Of a stretch of 64,000 nucleotides of DNA, positions 1-13,900 are shown one piece after another. The stretch is from Oreocharis arfaki (Eukaryota; Chordata; Aves; Passeriformes; Paramythiidae). The DNA lies in assembly GCA_013398015.1 (NCBI GenBank), contig VZRR01010417.1, positions 148,051-212,050 on the forward strand. Reading direction: 5' to 3'. Below the pieces are notes generated by a model. The model had not been told where the DNA came from. It saw only the letters and a program-made list of their open reading frames with translations, and made no database searches. Position 1 is the first letter of the stretch. Each line of letters starts with the position of its first letter. Made by a program: the position numbers and the translations under genes.

Positions 1-725
1 ACAGCAGTATATGTAAAATAAAGCCATCAACCTGTAATACAACATACAGGAGACAAAAATACGTGTACCTGGACAAGCTGGTTTTTAGAATTCTTTTTTA
101 AATGTCTGGTTTTTTCTAAGATAAAGCATCCAAGTGCCCAGGCAAAAGTTATGCGCTGAAGTTATGCAATATGCTAAATGGTGTGTCTGTAAGTAAATGA
201 AAACACATCCTTATACAGGAATTAAATGAAATCTAAAACAAGAATGAGTGTGTAAGTTTATGAATAGTGAAAGTACACAAAGGTAGGCATATGTAAATTT
301 TTCCTGTGTTGTATGAATCATTCTTGATATACGACTGTAACGGCAGCCTTCGTTAGAAAGGGGAACAGCAGAAACTTCTAAGAAATGAAGTAGGAATGCT
401 TCCTAACGTTCAGTGGTTTGGCATTCTTTGTTAAGAAGGTGAAGAAGTCATGAACAGAGCCTGCATGCATTTCATGAGTCACTTCAGAAATTAAAATTTT
501 GTGTATGAAACCATGTCACTTGGAAAAGAGGATATCTATGTGGAGGGCAAGAAAATACTAGACACATTTCTTGTTATTAGTTTCGGGCTGTGCTTTATAA
601 ATGTTCATCTTTCAAAGGCTGAAATTTCAGAGAAACATGTAACATGTAATATCTGAAGGTTTTTATTTTATGCTAGAGTGTAGATACACCCTATTGAAAG
701 GGGTTTTAGGATCTTGGGCAGTAAG

Positions 726-768
726 AGTGTGTGTGGGTGTGGGGGTGTGTGTGTGGGTGGGTGTGTGA
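726..768. repeat. GT-rich microsatellite with G-runs
   Basis: Imperfect (GT)n interrupted by runs of three to five G on the plus strand. Confidence 0.85.
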
Positions 769-1945
769 GCTGTAACCTTGTACATTTTCTGGAATCATAA
801 CTTAATTTACTGATCCTGTGTCTGATGGTGTCTTATTTTTCCTGAAAATCACTCATCTACACATCTAGCATTCTGAGAAATGCCCACAGTTATCTGAGGA
901 CCTACAGCAAAGACCACCATGGACTGGGGTGGAGACATAAGGGATAGATCCGCGTGCATGTGCACACTTACAATGATCACGTTCAACCTCCAAAGGCAGA
1001 CTGAGCAAGGTCTTTACATGTCCTAGGAGGAATGGACTGTTATTCGCAACCGGCTTCCTCATCTCAAACTATCTTCCCTTGTGTTTAGGGGTTTTACAAC
1101 TACTGATCTGTCTCATCTCTCCCAGCTAGATCATCCCTTTCCATCTCACCAGCTCTGCTTTGGCAGCAAACTTTCTGGCCAAATGGCTCTTTTGCATGCT
1201 GAAAACAAAATTCATAGCAATTTATCTCTTTGTAACATCAAATGCACAGCAAGACAGTCGTCTGATGTTTTATATTATTAGAAGGGACAATCTCCCACTA
1301 AGTTTCACTTGTGCTCAGTATCTGATAGCTACTGCATGGAGCTGAAATGACAGAGGGAAATGTTCTGGCTGATACCAGGTCTTCCTTGTTCTACTCTGCC
1401 ATCTGTTCTTCCTGTGGGATATGAGAATGCAGAGAAAGGGAACACAAGCTAAAATAATGTAGTTGTGCAGTGGCTACCTTTTGCTGGGCAGAGCACAGCA
1501 CTGAAGTATTGGGGTTCTGGGTGTTTTCCTTAGCAAACCTGGGCTCAAGAATTCTGCAGTAATGTCATAGTTCCAGTTTTCACTCAGGGAAGCTTGCAAG
1601 CCCTCACAGCTGCACACAAAGAAAGTGAAAAAATTATCATAAAATGGAGAACATATGAAGGAACAAGAAAAAAATTGTTTTACCACTTCTAAGTCAATGT
1701 GCTGGCATTTTGCTTCTGACTAAAGCTTTTGCACTTGGAGACATCACATAGATTTGGTGAAGAATCCAGCAACATAGTGCAATTTTATGATGGCCATAGG
1801 CCTCGTGGAAATATTTCTGTTTCAAAAGACTTTCACTAAGTAGGGAGCAGCATTTCCCCTGGTTTCCTGCCACCTCATCTCTCCCTGTGAGCTCTGCTTA
1901 CTGAGGCTTCTGGCCCCAGACAATCACTTCCCTGCCACTAGGACT

Positions 1946-2003
1946 GCCTCAGGACCAAACTGCCCTAAATTAAAGCCTCAGGACCAAACTGCCCTGAATT
2001 AAA
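1946..2003. repeat. 29-bp tandem duplication, two copies
   Basis: Two adjacent 29-bp units, each beginning GCCTCAGGACCAAACTGCCC, at 1946-1974 and 1975-2003, with one A/G difference. Intergenic. Confidence 0.9.
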
Positions 2004-5000
2004 GTAGGACTTTTAAGATGCCTTAGCAAAAACTCCAGCAGTTCTGGAGAAGCTGGAACCTCGGTCCCTGCTGTGCCCAGCTAGGCAGAGTTTTATGGAA
2101 TCTTTGCTGAAGCCAGACATTCTCCTAGGCTTTGCATTTCACAGCAGGGATGTGCCCAGGAGGGGCTTTCCTACGACTCCTCTGTACCAGAGATTCTCTG
2201 GGTTGAAATACCTACCCACAATTTGATGGCTGCTAAAAGCAGCCACTGATTAGCCCAGACCTCCAACTGCATCACATTTGAAGAATCTCATTTCCGCTTC
2301 ACTTTCTAGCAGGGACCCCTGTGTGCCCAGGTTAGCCATTCTCAGGCTGAGGTAGCTTGAAATACTGGAATTTTCACAGAACCACAACCTACGTGGATGC
2401 AGATAGAGATAGAGATAGACAAAGATACATAGAGATACATCCTCTGCTACACTGTCAAACTGTCAGCCTAGTTAGGTATGATGCTACTTCCCTGCTCATA
2501 TGTGTTTGCTGTTGAGGCAGGCTCTGGTCTGGAGTATTTTTCTTTGCTTTTCTCTAGTTCCAGAAATGTAGATGATTCAGGTCCTACCGTTTACAAACAC
2601 AAGTGTGATCCTGTTTAACCCAACACAGCACTGGCTGTGTGAGGAAGGGCTCCTCATCTCACAGTCCTCAGTGCTACCATGCCCTTTTTTAAAGAGACCA
2701 CGTTGGTAGCTGCAGCTGTAACTTTTCTCAGTGGAGGATTTTGTTGCTCGCTTTCAAACAAGACTGACATATTCCTTCATCCCTCCCTCCAACAGAAAAG
2801 AAATCTGTTGAGGCTGTGACTCAAAGTAAAACCGATGGCCCCACTGAAGACCACAGCCTCTCCTTTGAAGGCCATGTTAGATGTGATGTAATAACATGAT
2901 TTTTAGGTACATAATTACTAGTTAGTTTCCCAAGACAATCTAATGGCTGGCACCACATGCTGTTAGACTCTCAAGGCTTGATTATTCTAGTTCTGCCACC
3001 ACCACTTACAGAAGGCTGTGATTAGGAGCCCTAGAGCTCCTCATGGCACAGAAACACCCTGCCCTCCCTGCAGCCATCAGCTTACAGGGTGTCAGCCTGG
3101 AAAAGGTAAACCCCATTTTCTCTTTCTTCCAGAAAGCTAAATAGAAGTGTGGTTATAGTGATATTGCTTATAGTGGTATTGGTTATAACAACATCTTCCC
3201 TACCCAATGAGTTTCTGCTCCCAGCTACAACTTGAAGTGTGACTCTCCTGCCTAAAGATCTTTCTCAGAGGTGTGTTACCTCCCTGAAACCAGTCCTCTC
3301 CACTTGTTTATGTGTTGCTTTTGTTTTACTTGCCTATTCATCCATTTCTTGAATGCGGAGTGCTTGTAACTAATGAGAATTTTTAACGACTGTGATTGAG
3401 CAAATGAGTTATGCATTAGATCATTTGTTGTTGTTCTTACTATTGCTACTGCTACTTTTATTAATAAACCTTATCAATGTTTATTAATACACCTTACTAA
3501 CATTTAAAGAGAAAATGCAATTGTGGAACAATTTATAAAGTTATGCAGTTTTCCTAGGAAAACTCAAGAGCATAGAATACATCCAAACATGTAATTCTTC
3601 ATTCAAGATCCGTCTCTCTCAAAAATACTTACTACCCTATTACCAGACAATCTTTTTTTCTCTTATTAATCTCATGTCTCTGTTGTACCAACCAATGTTG
3701 TCATTAAGGGTATCCTGGGAAGGAAGTATTCATCACTGAGAAAAAAGCACAAAATCCCATGTACTTTTCAGAAAGAAAGATCACTGACTGAAGACTGACT
3801 TCAGAAATTTTTGAAGTTGTGTGTAGCTTGTAAAAATTCCCCACCCACATTATTCTCTTTGAAGCTCTCACAGAGCTGCTCCTTCCATTTCTTGCTGTAA
3901 AACTGTCAGCTGAGTGTTTCATGATGTGATACAGCTCTCTGTCTTACAGGAAATTGACCTAAGTAATTTTCCTGTGAGTATAAAAGAAGCAGATAAACTC
4001 CATTAACCCTTTCAGTGCATGTTATATTTACACACTTGTAACCTTGCTTGTCTTAGAACAAAGAAAAACACTCTCAGTGGGAAACAACAGTGGCTGTGGA
4101 GAGGGGATTTATTCATTATTAGCCTTTTTTTCTACTCATTGGGTAATTTATTTATTTATCCACAAAAGATATTTGTGGGTGTTTTCATGTTCTTTACAAC
4201 ACTGCTTTTTCTAACAGCTACAAAATATTTTTTTTCATACTAAACACTAGCATACTCTCTCAGCCTAGAAAATTAACATCTGTCTTTCTTCTTGATTTGG
4301 CAGCCTAGTATCTTGTTGAAACAGAGCTGTGCCATGAGCTCAGACCCAGCTCTACAGTACCAATGCGTGGTAAATATTTCTGATTTAGTTCTCGCTGAAG
4401 TCTCTTGCTGAATGGCTAGAGACAGGCAGGCTGCAAGAGATTAGGAGCTGTGAATAAAACAATGCAAATTCATGATCTGTATCTAAATTTACCTAGACAT
4501 CCGGACAAAGAGAAGTTCTGGAGATGTAAGGATATCTTGCACTTTGGAATTCTTAATAATTCCAAATGTTCTGCAAGTAATGGCTTATCAAAATAGACAC
4601 TCACTTAGAAGTATCCTAATATTCCACATGGATAAAATTTGCAGTACAAACGGGAGAAGACAGCACAGAGGTCCTTAGCTTACACTATAATAAGAGGTGA
4701 GCAGAGATCATAAAATCAAGATTCAAAACCCAAAATATGTACCATTAACTTCATCTATCAGAGTGTTTTGTTTACTACCTGTGAGTTTTACATTCTTCTT
4801 CAAGAAATCTTTTATCTGTGCTATATTCTACCTGAACTCTGCCGTAGGAACCACTGAATAACACCAGGTTGGAAGGAAATTCAATTACGAGACCAACCCT
4901 ATCTCACTTCATCTGACCATAGGGCAAAGTGAGCAAACACAACCACCAAAGAGAACAGAGATGCAGCTCAGGAAGGAACAGCAAGAGAATCATCTTCAAA

Positions 5001-6566
5001 GGCAAAATAGGTCATATTTCAGGGAAAGGATTTTTGACCTCCTGGTAGCACTCAGAAAAAGCTGCAGATAGCCCCTGAAATACTGCAAACTCTTCTCTAG
5101 TGAGGAAATAAGAAGCTTGCCATTCTTTTGCTTTATACTCAGTCTTACATTCTCATAGATTCTGAATTGCTGTTCTGCTTCCTACTCTCCTGCTGAGGAT
5201 ATGTCACCATGTATTTTTGGAATATAATCATAATATTTCAGTAAGTTCAAACAGTTAATAATTATTTTTGAAGTCAAGTGTCCCTTGGTCCAATTTCAAA
5301 TCTAAAACTACTTATTTGTGGAAAGGTAGGAACAAGAGAATACACAATTTCTTTCACAGCACTAACCTGGCTTATGCAAAAAAACCCCACAGTTACAACC
5401 CTCAGAAATACAATAAAACTTCTGAAAAAATAAATTCCATGGACTTGCAGTTTTCTTCAATGATCAATAATCTATAGAAATGTTCCTCCGATTCCCAAAA
5501 ATTTAATTCTGACTTTTCAGAAGGAAGTAAGAACTGAGGGATTTGATAGCTGGTCTGCACTTCGGGGCCTTTGGGTATGACCTACACATTTTTCTGTGTA
5601 ACTTGTATAAAAATTATACAACTACTGTCCTGACTATTCAGGGTACTCATTCTCAAATGCCACGCAAGGAAGGCATACAGTAATAAACAGGTAGAAGGAG
5701 GTTCCACAACAGTGAAGGCAGTCAGTGTTCTGTTTTCCCCTTCTCTGTGAAAATAAAAGTGCAACGCTTGGGATGAGAGAAAAAATTCTCTTTTCGTTTT
5801 GGGTTGAAGCTTAGCTGTGATCCCAGCTAAGACACCTACAGGATGTTTTAGCTTAGTGAGGGACCTAAGGGGTTTGTGAAGGTCATTTCTACGAGCTGGA
5901 GTCATGTTGTCCTGTGCCTACCAAGACTGAGGGTAAAAAAATTAGTAGAAACATAAAACTTCCCTGCATAAGGTTACATACATATTTTTGTGATCCTAGA
6001 TTGGACTAAACACATTTTTTGGGTAATTAACTTCCTCAGTCATATTTTCATTGCCTAATGCAGTTGGAGACTATATTACACAGCTGAACAGGAAAGCTCC
6101 AATAAGTTCTTCATGAGGAGGCACATGGAAATTCAACTTTTCTGAGCTCTGCTACAGAAGCATTTTTTGCTATTTCATTATTCACAGAGTGCTTCCCTCT
6201 CCTTTCTCGTTGTTCCTCCTGCCAAGCCCAGCAGGGATTTCTCTTCTACCTGTCCTATATTGTCCCTTCCTTCCTGGAAACAAAGTGGAAAAAGCATGGA
6301 TTATAAACATAATGAAAAATAAAGGACTGCCTCACAGAAGAAATTAAAAAATTCTAGAAATTAAAATTACTGAAAGCCCTTAAGCCCTTAAATTACTGGT
6401 TCTCCCTTAAGAATAAAAGGCTGCAAAAAAGAAAATATCCAGAAACCATGCAAGCTCCAACTGTAAGGTAAGAACTCTGTTAGGAAAAATGACATTAGTA
6501 TTTAAATGCAAACGTTATTCTTTGATGTAAAAATTACATACAGCATTTAGGCATCACAAAACATCT

Positions 6567-6635
6567 TTTTAAATTATAACTAAATTCTATTCAGTCACAT
6601 TTTTAAAATTATACCTGAATTCTATTCAGTCACAT
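6567..6635. repeat. 34/35-bp imperfect tandem duplication
   Basis: Two adjacent units at 6567-6600 and 6601-6635, each ending ATTCTATTCAGTCACAT. They differ by a one-base indel and a few substitutions, so this is an older duplication than the one near 1.95 kb. Confidence 0.85.
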
Positions 6636-9600
6636 TTAAACTTAACCAAGATGCATTAAAATGTGTATTTTATGAGCGTAGCCCATTCTGCCATGTGAAG
6701 TTAATCTCAAAGGCAATTCACACTAACATCCATTCCTTTCTTGTATTAAAAACTCCTGACTAGTTCCAGTTTTCATTGCTTTCTGGGACTGAGTCTTTCC
6801 TTTAAAGAAGTAGAAGGAACCTGTTTTCCTTAGGATACAGTATTTCAAGCAGTTTTCTTCATCACTGCTGTGTCGTTCCAGAGCTTGAGCATGGGGAATC
6901 TGAAGTTCATGTACAAATTCTGATCTCCAGTTTTTTCACTGAAACACCCTCCAAGCTGCACTCCACCATCTGCGCAACCTACTTATTGTTCTGGTATGTC
7001 CTCTGGAATTTCTCACTGTCCATTTTGAGACGAGTGGAAGAAGACCACAAGGTTTTCCTGAGCCTCCACACCTTCCTGGGGCACTGGCTCTAGCTCTAGG
7101 TCCTTAGGAGAGACAAGTACCAAGTAGGTCCTGCAGAACATCTTGCTTTTGTGGCAGCTTTAGAAAGCAGCATCTCCATGACAAGGACAAGAAGACAGAC
7201 AAGAAAGGGAAGGCACTGTTCATCAGTTCTAAAAGTGCACCAGAAAAAGAAGATAGATCTGAGCAATCGCATTCTATCTCCTCTCTGGCTCATCAGTATA
7301 ATTTCACTATCACAGTAATAGGCACTGAAAGAGTAACTTGGCCAGAATTTTGGTGTCCACAAGAAAAACATGTTTTCCTGTAAAAGAAATTCAGTTTTCT
7401 TTAAGACCCAGGATTGCACAACTTGAAGTGCCAGAAACTGTAGCAAAGTAATAGAGGAGAATGGGGAGAGATTATTTGAAAAAGCTTCAAACATCCATCT
7501 CAAATGATGTTTTAGACTAGGCAGTGTGGCAAGAACTGATTAAACCATATAGAACACTTTTTTGCTAACTGAAATCGTAACTTTTAAGGAACTTTTGTTC
7601 AAAAATATCTTGTCTAATAAATGTCAAAATTTCCATGAAAGTATTAAAAGTGTACTGAAAATAAACATTTACAGGCAGCTTTTATTGCAAAGACAAGTTT
7701 TATCAATTTTTGGAATTTCCAATGAAAAAAGCCTCATTAAGGAATAAAACAACTTATTTCAAAAGAGAGAAGATGAATCTGGACAGTCTGAAAAAAAGTG
7801 CAGCTAATTAAAAGAAAAGCTGGCTACGTCTAGATTTTTATTACCTTTTCCAGAGACCCATATTTTAAAATTCTGCAGTTACTCATGGACAAACTCTATT
7901 TGAAAATGGTACTTCTGTCATTAAGGAACTTTAATTAAACCTAGTATTTCCACCTCCTCCATTGTTTATTTTCTAATAGAACCCAAATTGTGATTTGCTC
8001 CTGTCTCTGGCGAGTTATTATGAACCTTACCCACTATCTCAAGTGAAGATAGTGCTGAGTGTTATGGGTCTGACCAGTGCCATACTCAGCTCAAACTCAC
8101 CCTGACTCCCATGAGTTTTGGACTGGAATCTATTCCTTGTGTGAATATATTGCTCACAGAAGACAGGAAACCTAAGCATCTTTGCCTTGTCATACAAGAG
8201 ATTAATGTTTCTACGCAAGCTGGACAACTAGAAAGACACCATGGTATTTTTACATTTTTGCACGGCAAAATTGCTTTGGGCCTCAGAGTAGCCACTGGAA
8301 TCATATGAACACACCTGAAAATATAAAGAGCGTTTATCCTCTCCCAGGAAATTATGCTGTGCCATACTCAAGTGCAGAACCATGCTGATAATTGCTGAAA
8401 GGTGCAAAATAGAGTTTAGGGAGTGAAACCCGGAAGAGCAGGAAGAGCACTTGGGACAGCCTCAGCAGCACCCCAGACCATAGGAATGCCACCAGGTCAC
8501 CTCACAGCATCTGTGGTCTGGACATTCGGAGCTGCTTTTCTGCCTGCCTTCAAAAAAATGCACATACAGTCTAACCCTAATTAGGCATCAATGACTAGTT
8601 GACAGTTATCCAGCTAAATTACCTGTTAGCAACATTAGGATTTTATATGTTGTTTAATCCAAAATTGTCTATCAATCAAGGTATTAAGTGGTGTTTTCAT
8701 GCATTTAAAATAATCCGTTACAAACCTGGTCATTTTGTGAGTGGCAAAATGAACAAAATCTTATAGATTTGTAATTGAGTTCCCATGTGGACTTTGTAAT
8801 ATTTAGTAAGAGTTGAACTACGGTTACCATCCTTGCCACAAATGGGAATTTTAAAAAGGTCTTTTCTAATCTGCACATTTGTTTTCACAGAAATTATAGG
8901 AGCTTCATATCCTCAAGATACCCCTTCATCATCAAATGTGTTCAAATTAATTCATGATTTCAAGTTATTAGAGAGGAGACCAACAGATATACACACAGAC
9001 ACACACAGTAATTCCCTAAGCCTCATCTTCTTAGGAATATAGGTTTTCAATTTATACTGAAATCAAGTAAATATGCAAGTTAAAAAAAAAAAAAGAATTT
9101 GAGGTAAAAATTAAGGAATTGTCTTGTAATATGATCAGGTTGGAGACAGTCTCAGTGTCTAATCTCACTGAAATGGAACCTCCCTCACCCTTCCCATAAA
9201 ATCCGGCCCTGAGTTTTGGCCTTACATCAAGTATAAGAGAAGATAATTGGAGAAGAGGACCAAGTAGCTCAGGGTTTTTTCCTTTTCCTCGGTAAGAGCC
9301 CAAGAGAAATCCAGCCTCATTTCAAGCCACAGGTGCAGGAAGAACACAGAGAGGTGTCTGCCATAGCCTCCCCCCCTATCCAGAGGCATAAGCATTAGAG
9401 CTCAGCCCAGCTGACCGGCCTCCTCGCCTCCAGCAGCATGGCTGGCAGCAGTGTCCCCAGAGCAGGGGGCCTTGGAGACAAAATTGTTTGTGTTTCCAAG
9501 AGCTGCCTTGCCTGGGATGTGTCAGGGAAACATCACTGCTCCAGCCACAGCTTCAAACTTGTCTCTATAAATATGGAAGCCAAACCCTATCCCATCGTAA

Positions 9601-10467
9601 TGAGCCATAAGGGTCTGATGGAACCATGGAAGTGCAGATCTGAGTACAAACACCTAAAATTTATGTGGGCTTCCTGGGGAAAATAAAGACATTTATAATT
9701 ACACACCTTAAACAAAGAGAACAACAGTATGTTTAAGATGGGATTTGACAGAATTTTCTCCTTATATTTCAGTGGTTGGCAAACAGAGCTATTGTATTTC
9801 AGCCATCTTAGTGAGTTCTGAATGAAAACATTTTTTAAAACATCATAGAACTTCCAAAGCTCAAGGCAAAAAATGTCCTGTATTCATAGTGAAACTGTAT
9901 TGTTTTGAAAAGATACAACCCTCAGTGTCTGAGGAAAATCAGGCAGTAGGAGCCACAATTTTCACTGCTGGAAATTTAAATAAATTGGATTTTTCTGGGA
10001 ATAGTTCAGAACCGAAGGACTGTGTAATATTGTATCTCCTATCCATTTAGACCAACCTGTGTTTCCAGACATCTGCAGTGGTCTTTCAATGGTGTTAAAA
10101 ATGCTATATAATTTTAGTAACAGGTTTCCACAACCCACTGGTTTGCAGTCTTCCACATGCACCCTAATTTCACTAAAGCATGTCCCTGGTTTTAGAGGTT
10201 TTGCATCTGTTTCAGCTACAGATGTCCAGTGTCTCTGAACATTTCTCGAGGTTTATTTTTTTCTGCCTGGATCTGCCAGGGTTAATTGTAACACAAAAAG
10301 TCTATGTTGCCCTGGATGTAAAAGTAATACAGATAAAATTAAGAAACACCTCACCACAGTGAACTCCCTGTTCAGTCAGATATCTGAAGATATCGGCATG
10401 AACTCTCTCTCATGACATACCCACAACCTATTTAAGTGTACTGGCACCACTAAACAATCATTTGCGT

Positions 10468-10498
10468 TTATTATTATTATTGTTATTATTATTATTAC
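10468..10498. repeat. (TTA)n microsatellite
   Basis: TTA repeated about ten times with one G interruption. Intergenic. Confidence 0.85.
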
Positions 10499-10849
10499 TC
10501 AATTCAAAGGCTGATGTCAAGATGCCTGAGGGAAGGAAAGTACATGGTACATCTTTTAAAAATCCTCAATTTGATTGGATTTTTCTGTTTTCCTTGGGTT
10601 TTCTTTCCTTTTTTTTTCTTCTTCTTCTTCTTTTTTCTTTTTTTTAAGCTCTGTTCTAAGAAAAGGAAAGCGGGGGATTTTCTAAAGGCAAGGCAAGTCG
10701 GTTAGTTATGAGTCACCTTCATGACTTATAAAGGGTCTCAAGTTGTTTGGAGCGGGCTTGCTTCATGTAACTCATGCTGAAGGGATATCAAGAGACCAGC
10801 CAGACCAACACACCTCTATGGAAACGGCTCCTGCCTCATTTTTCATTTA

Positions 10850-10872
10850 CCTTCTTTCTCCCTCTCTCTCTC

Positions 10873-10903
<31 letters not shown>

Positions 10904-10919
10904 TTTGCTCTCTCCCTCT
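10850..10919. repeat. (CT)n microsatellite / polypyrimidine tract
   Basis: About 70 bp of nearly pure CT on the plus strand with short interruptions. A second T/C-rich tract (about 10600-10648) lies 200 bp upstream. Confidence 0.9.
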
Positions 10920-13900
10920 GAAAGAAAAAAAGCCAAGCTGAGTGATCATGGTTAACCTGTGAGATGGAACAAAGGAAGTCTGCGGCCTTCTTGCTGCATT
11001 GGTTTTGCTTGCATCTCTGTGCAAAGACACTGCCTCATAGCAGGTAGGTTTTTCAGTTTGGATCTTTGGTGGTTTTTTGGGGTTTTTTGCGTGCACTTTT
11101 TTAAGAATGAGAAGCTCGCGTGCTAAAGGACACGGGACCAGGCCAAGGAGGGGGGCCCCAGGGCAGTGCTTAGAGGCCTCAAGAGACAGGGAGGCTGAAC
11201 TTCAAACTTTTACACACATGCAGAAATACTCTAGCAGGCATCCTTACGGAATATGCCTCCAGCCATCCAGACTTACACAGCCTGCAGAGAATGCAGAGAC
11301 TGTCCCCTTGCTGTCTTTGAATTCACCTTCAATGGTGACCTCATTTATCTGGTGGGACAGCACACACAGGAAAGGTGCCTGCAAGCTGCTTGTTAGCTCA
11401 TGCTCTCCTTTTGTTCTGAGGTCAACAGTTTAGGAGACCATACAACATGGAATAGAATTTCTACAGCATTTCAATTACCTACTTGGAAGTTTCATGATTC
11501 ATCTGCAGTTATTGTCTTGCCTACATCTTGCCAGAGGCATTTCAAGGTGTGGAAATGTAACTGTATTAACCAGTGTGACTTATTTAATTTTGACTATAGA
11601 AGTAGTTTTGGATAATGTGTCAAGTTTGGTCCTCATTTCATAAACAAGCAGCAGAGAAATGCCTTCTTTAAAATATACCCATTAGACTTGCATCATTCGC
11701 TATGGTTTGTTTTAATTCTTTTTAAAATGAACATGACTCAAATGCCCATATAAGAACTCAACATAGCTTTCTTGAAATCCCAAATCATACCAACGAAACA
11801 GGAGCTCAATGCTCAGCATTAATACCTGTCTGGTGAAAACTCCAAGGTTTTATTTGATGATAAAAATTTGCTCTGGATTCAAATTTTGGCAGCAAATATC
11901 TAAGATTAATAATTTATTCTACTAGCTTTTCAATATGGCAATTTTTAATTTACAAATGAACAAGCAAAGTAGCTGAAATTTAGTATTAAAAAATAGATTA
12001 TCCAGCTACTTGCACCACAAAGTGGAGGCATGTTTTATTATACCAGGAAAGTTTTCAGCAGAGAAAACCGTCTCCTATCTACATACACATCTTTGGAGCT
12101 CTCCCAGTATCTTAAAGACTGGGAAAATTTTTTGAAATGTTTTTAAAAGAATAGCTTTACTTCCTGAGAAATTAGATGAGAAGACTTAAAAACCTCCTGA
12201 AAATGTAAATAGGGTATCTGAAAATGGATGGTTGGTGTGTTGTTTATATGTAACAGCCTTTTGTAGGTGATTTAAAAATTCATAGAATTGTTAATTGTAT
12301 TAACTCTAATTCTCTTCCAGTCAAAATTAGATTTCTACTATTCAAAGCTAAAAACATCTCTGAAACTGGGACATTCCATTTTGGTCTTATTTTTTACAAA
12401 AAAGGGGGTTTTCCATGACTGCAGAAGAGTAAAGATTCAAAAGACACTCTCACACACTGAAAGCTTCAGGCTTGGGGTCTATCACAGCCTGATTCCTCCA
12501 ACATGACTGTGAGTTTACATACTCACGTACGAGCACTGCAGATTTCTGGCCTTGGTGAACTGCCTTCTCTCCCACCAGAAAAAGTCTTGGTAGAGGTGAC
12601 AGGACAACCCTAAACACCATCAGATAAGGCATCACAAAAGGCAAGTTCTAAATTCTTTTTGGTGTTTGGAGAACACCTTTTATATTTCTAAACTGGCTGC
12701 TGCATTTTGCAGAGTTAGAATTGCTTTCCTAAGCTGCATGTGCTTTTCATTTAAAAAATTGTATTGTGAAGTACTACCAAAGCTTGCACCTCTTCTCCCT
12801 ATCAACTCAGGGACAAAAAGGTTGAGTTTTATTCCAGATTTGTGACAAAGGATCCCCTCTAGTTGGGCAATAAGTAAATAAGAATTTGGTCATTGGAACT
12901 GGAGGGGCAAAACTAAGAGTCACATAACAAGACTAATGAGCTAGATGCTTCTAGTCCTTCAGTGGACCACCATAATTCCCCTCAGAACTTTGAGGTACCG
13001 TACAATGTACAGGTGGGGAAAGGAGCATTTGTCACAGTTTAACTAAGTACTTTGAACTACACTTGTGATGATCCTTCTGAAGGGAATTCGACTTTTTAAT
13101 TGGACAGCTTCCATGGAGACAGTAGCAGTGAAAGCACATATGAAGTCTGAAAATGAAAATAAAACACACACCCATCTGAGGTCACTGCAACAGATGAAGG
13201 AACAGAGAAGCAGATGAGTGGATGGGACATAACGACCATAGGTCAGCAAATAAGATAGGAAGGATTCATGTTCTATCCTGATGATACGGGAAGCAAGACA
13301 GTGCTGGAAAAGGGAAGAGGAAAATCACCAGATCTTATGAGCTTTTTCTGTATTAATGTTGCAAGGGAAATACCAGGGGATTTTATTTCATTATATTTAA
13401 ACTTGAGTATATGGTCACTGTTTCTACTGATGGCAATACCACCTTTTTAGAGCTGTTTGAGAAGACAGCAGGGAGCAATACAGGCATTTGTTCATGTAAA
13501 GGAAACCTGACAGCTGTACAAAAGGCTGTTACAAAGGTTCAACAAGAGGAAATACATGTAATTTCTCACCACTTCCTGATAAAGCATGATTTGTATTTTT
13601 GCCTTTAGCGCACACAACCCAAACAGTTTGCAGTGCTGGAGATGCTATGCAGCTTTTAAATCCAAAACTGAAATGCAAGTATAGCAGCCTAGGCAAAACT
13701 TTTTCGTTACATAAATCCAAGATCATGGGAGTAGAAAAGCCCCAAGGTAAATTCTCATCTGTGGTTATGGCCATGTGCTTTTGCCTGGAAGGGCTGGCTC
13801 CGGAGTAAAGCTGCAGAGACCAAGTGCTGCCCAAAGTCTCTTACTTCTATCACTGCTCAACAGTACTGCTGGAAGCTAGCACAGGCAAGTACAGCACTCA

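Noticed and set aside
7096..7503. 135-codon minus-strand gene
   Set aside because: No family resemblance, no splice context and no promoter. Kept only as a low-interest observation.
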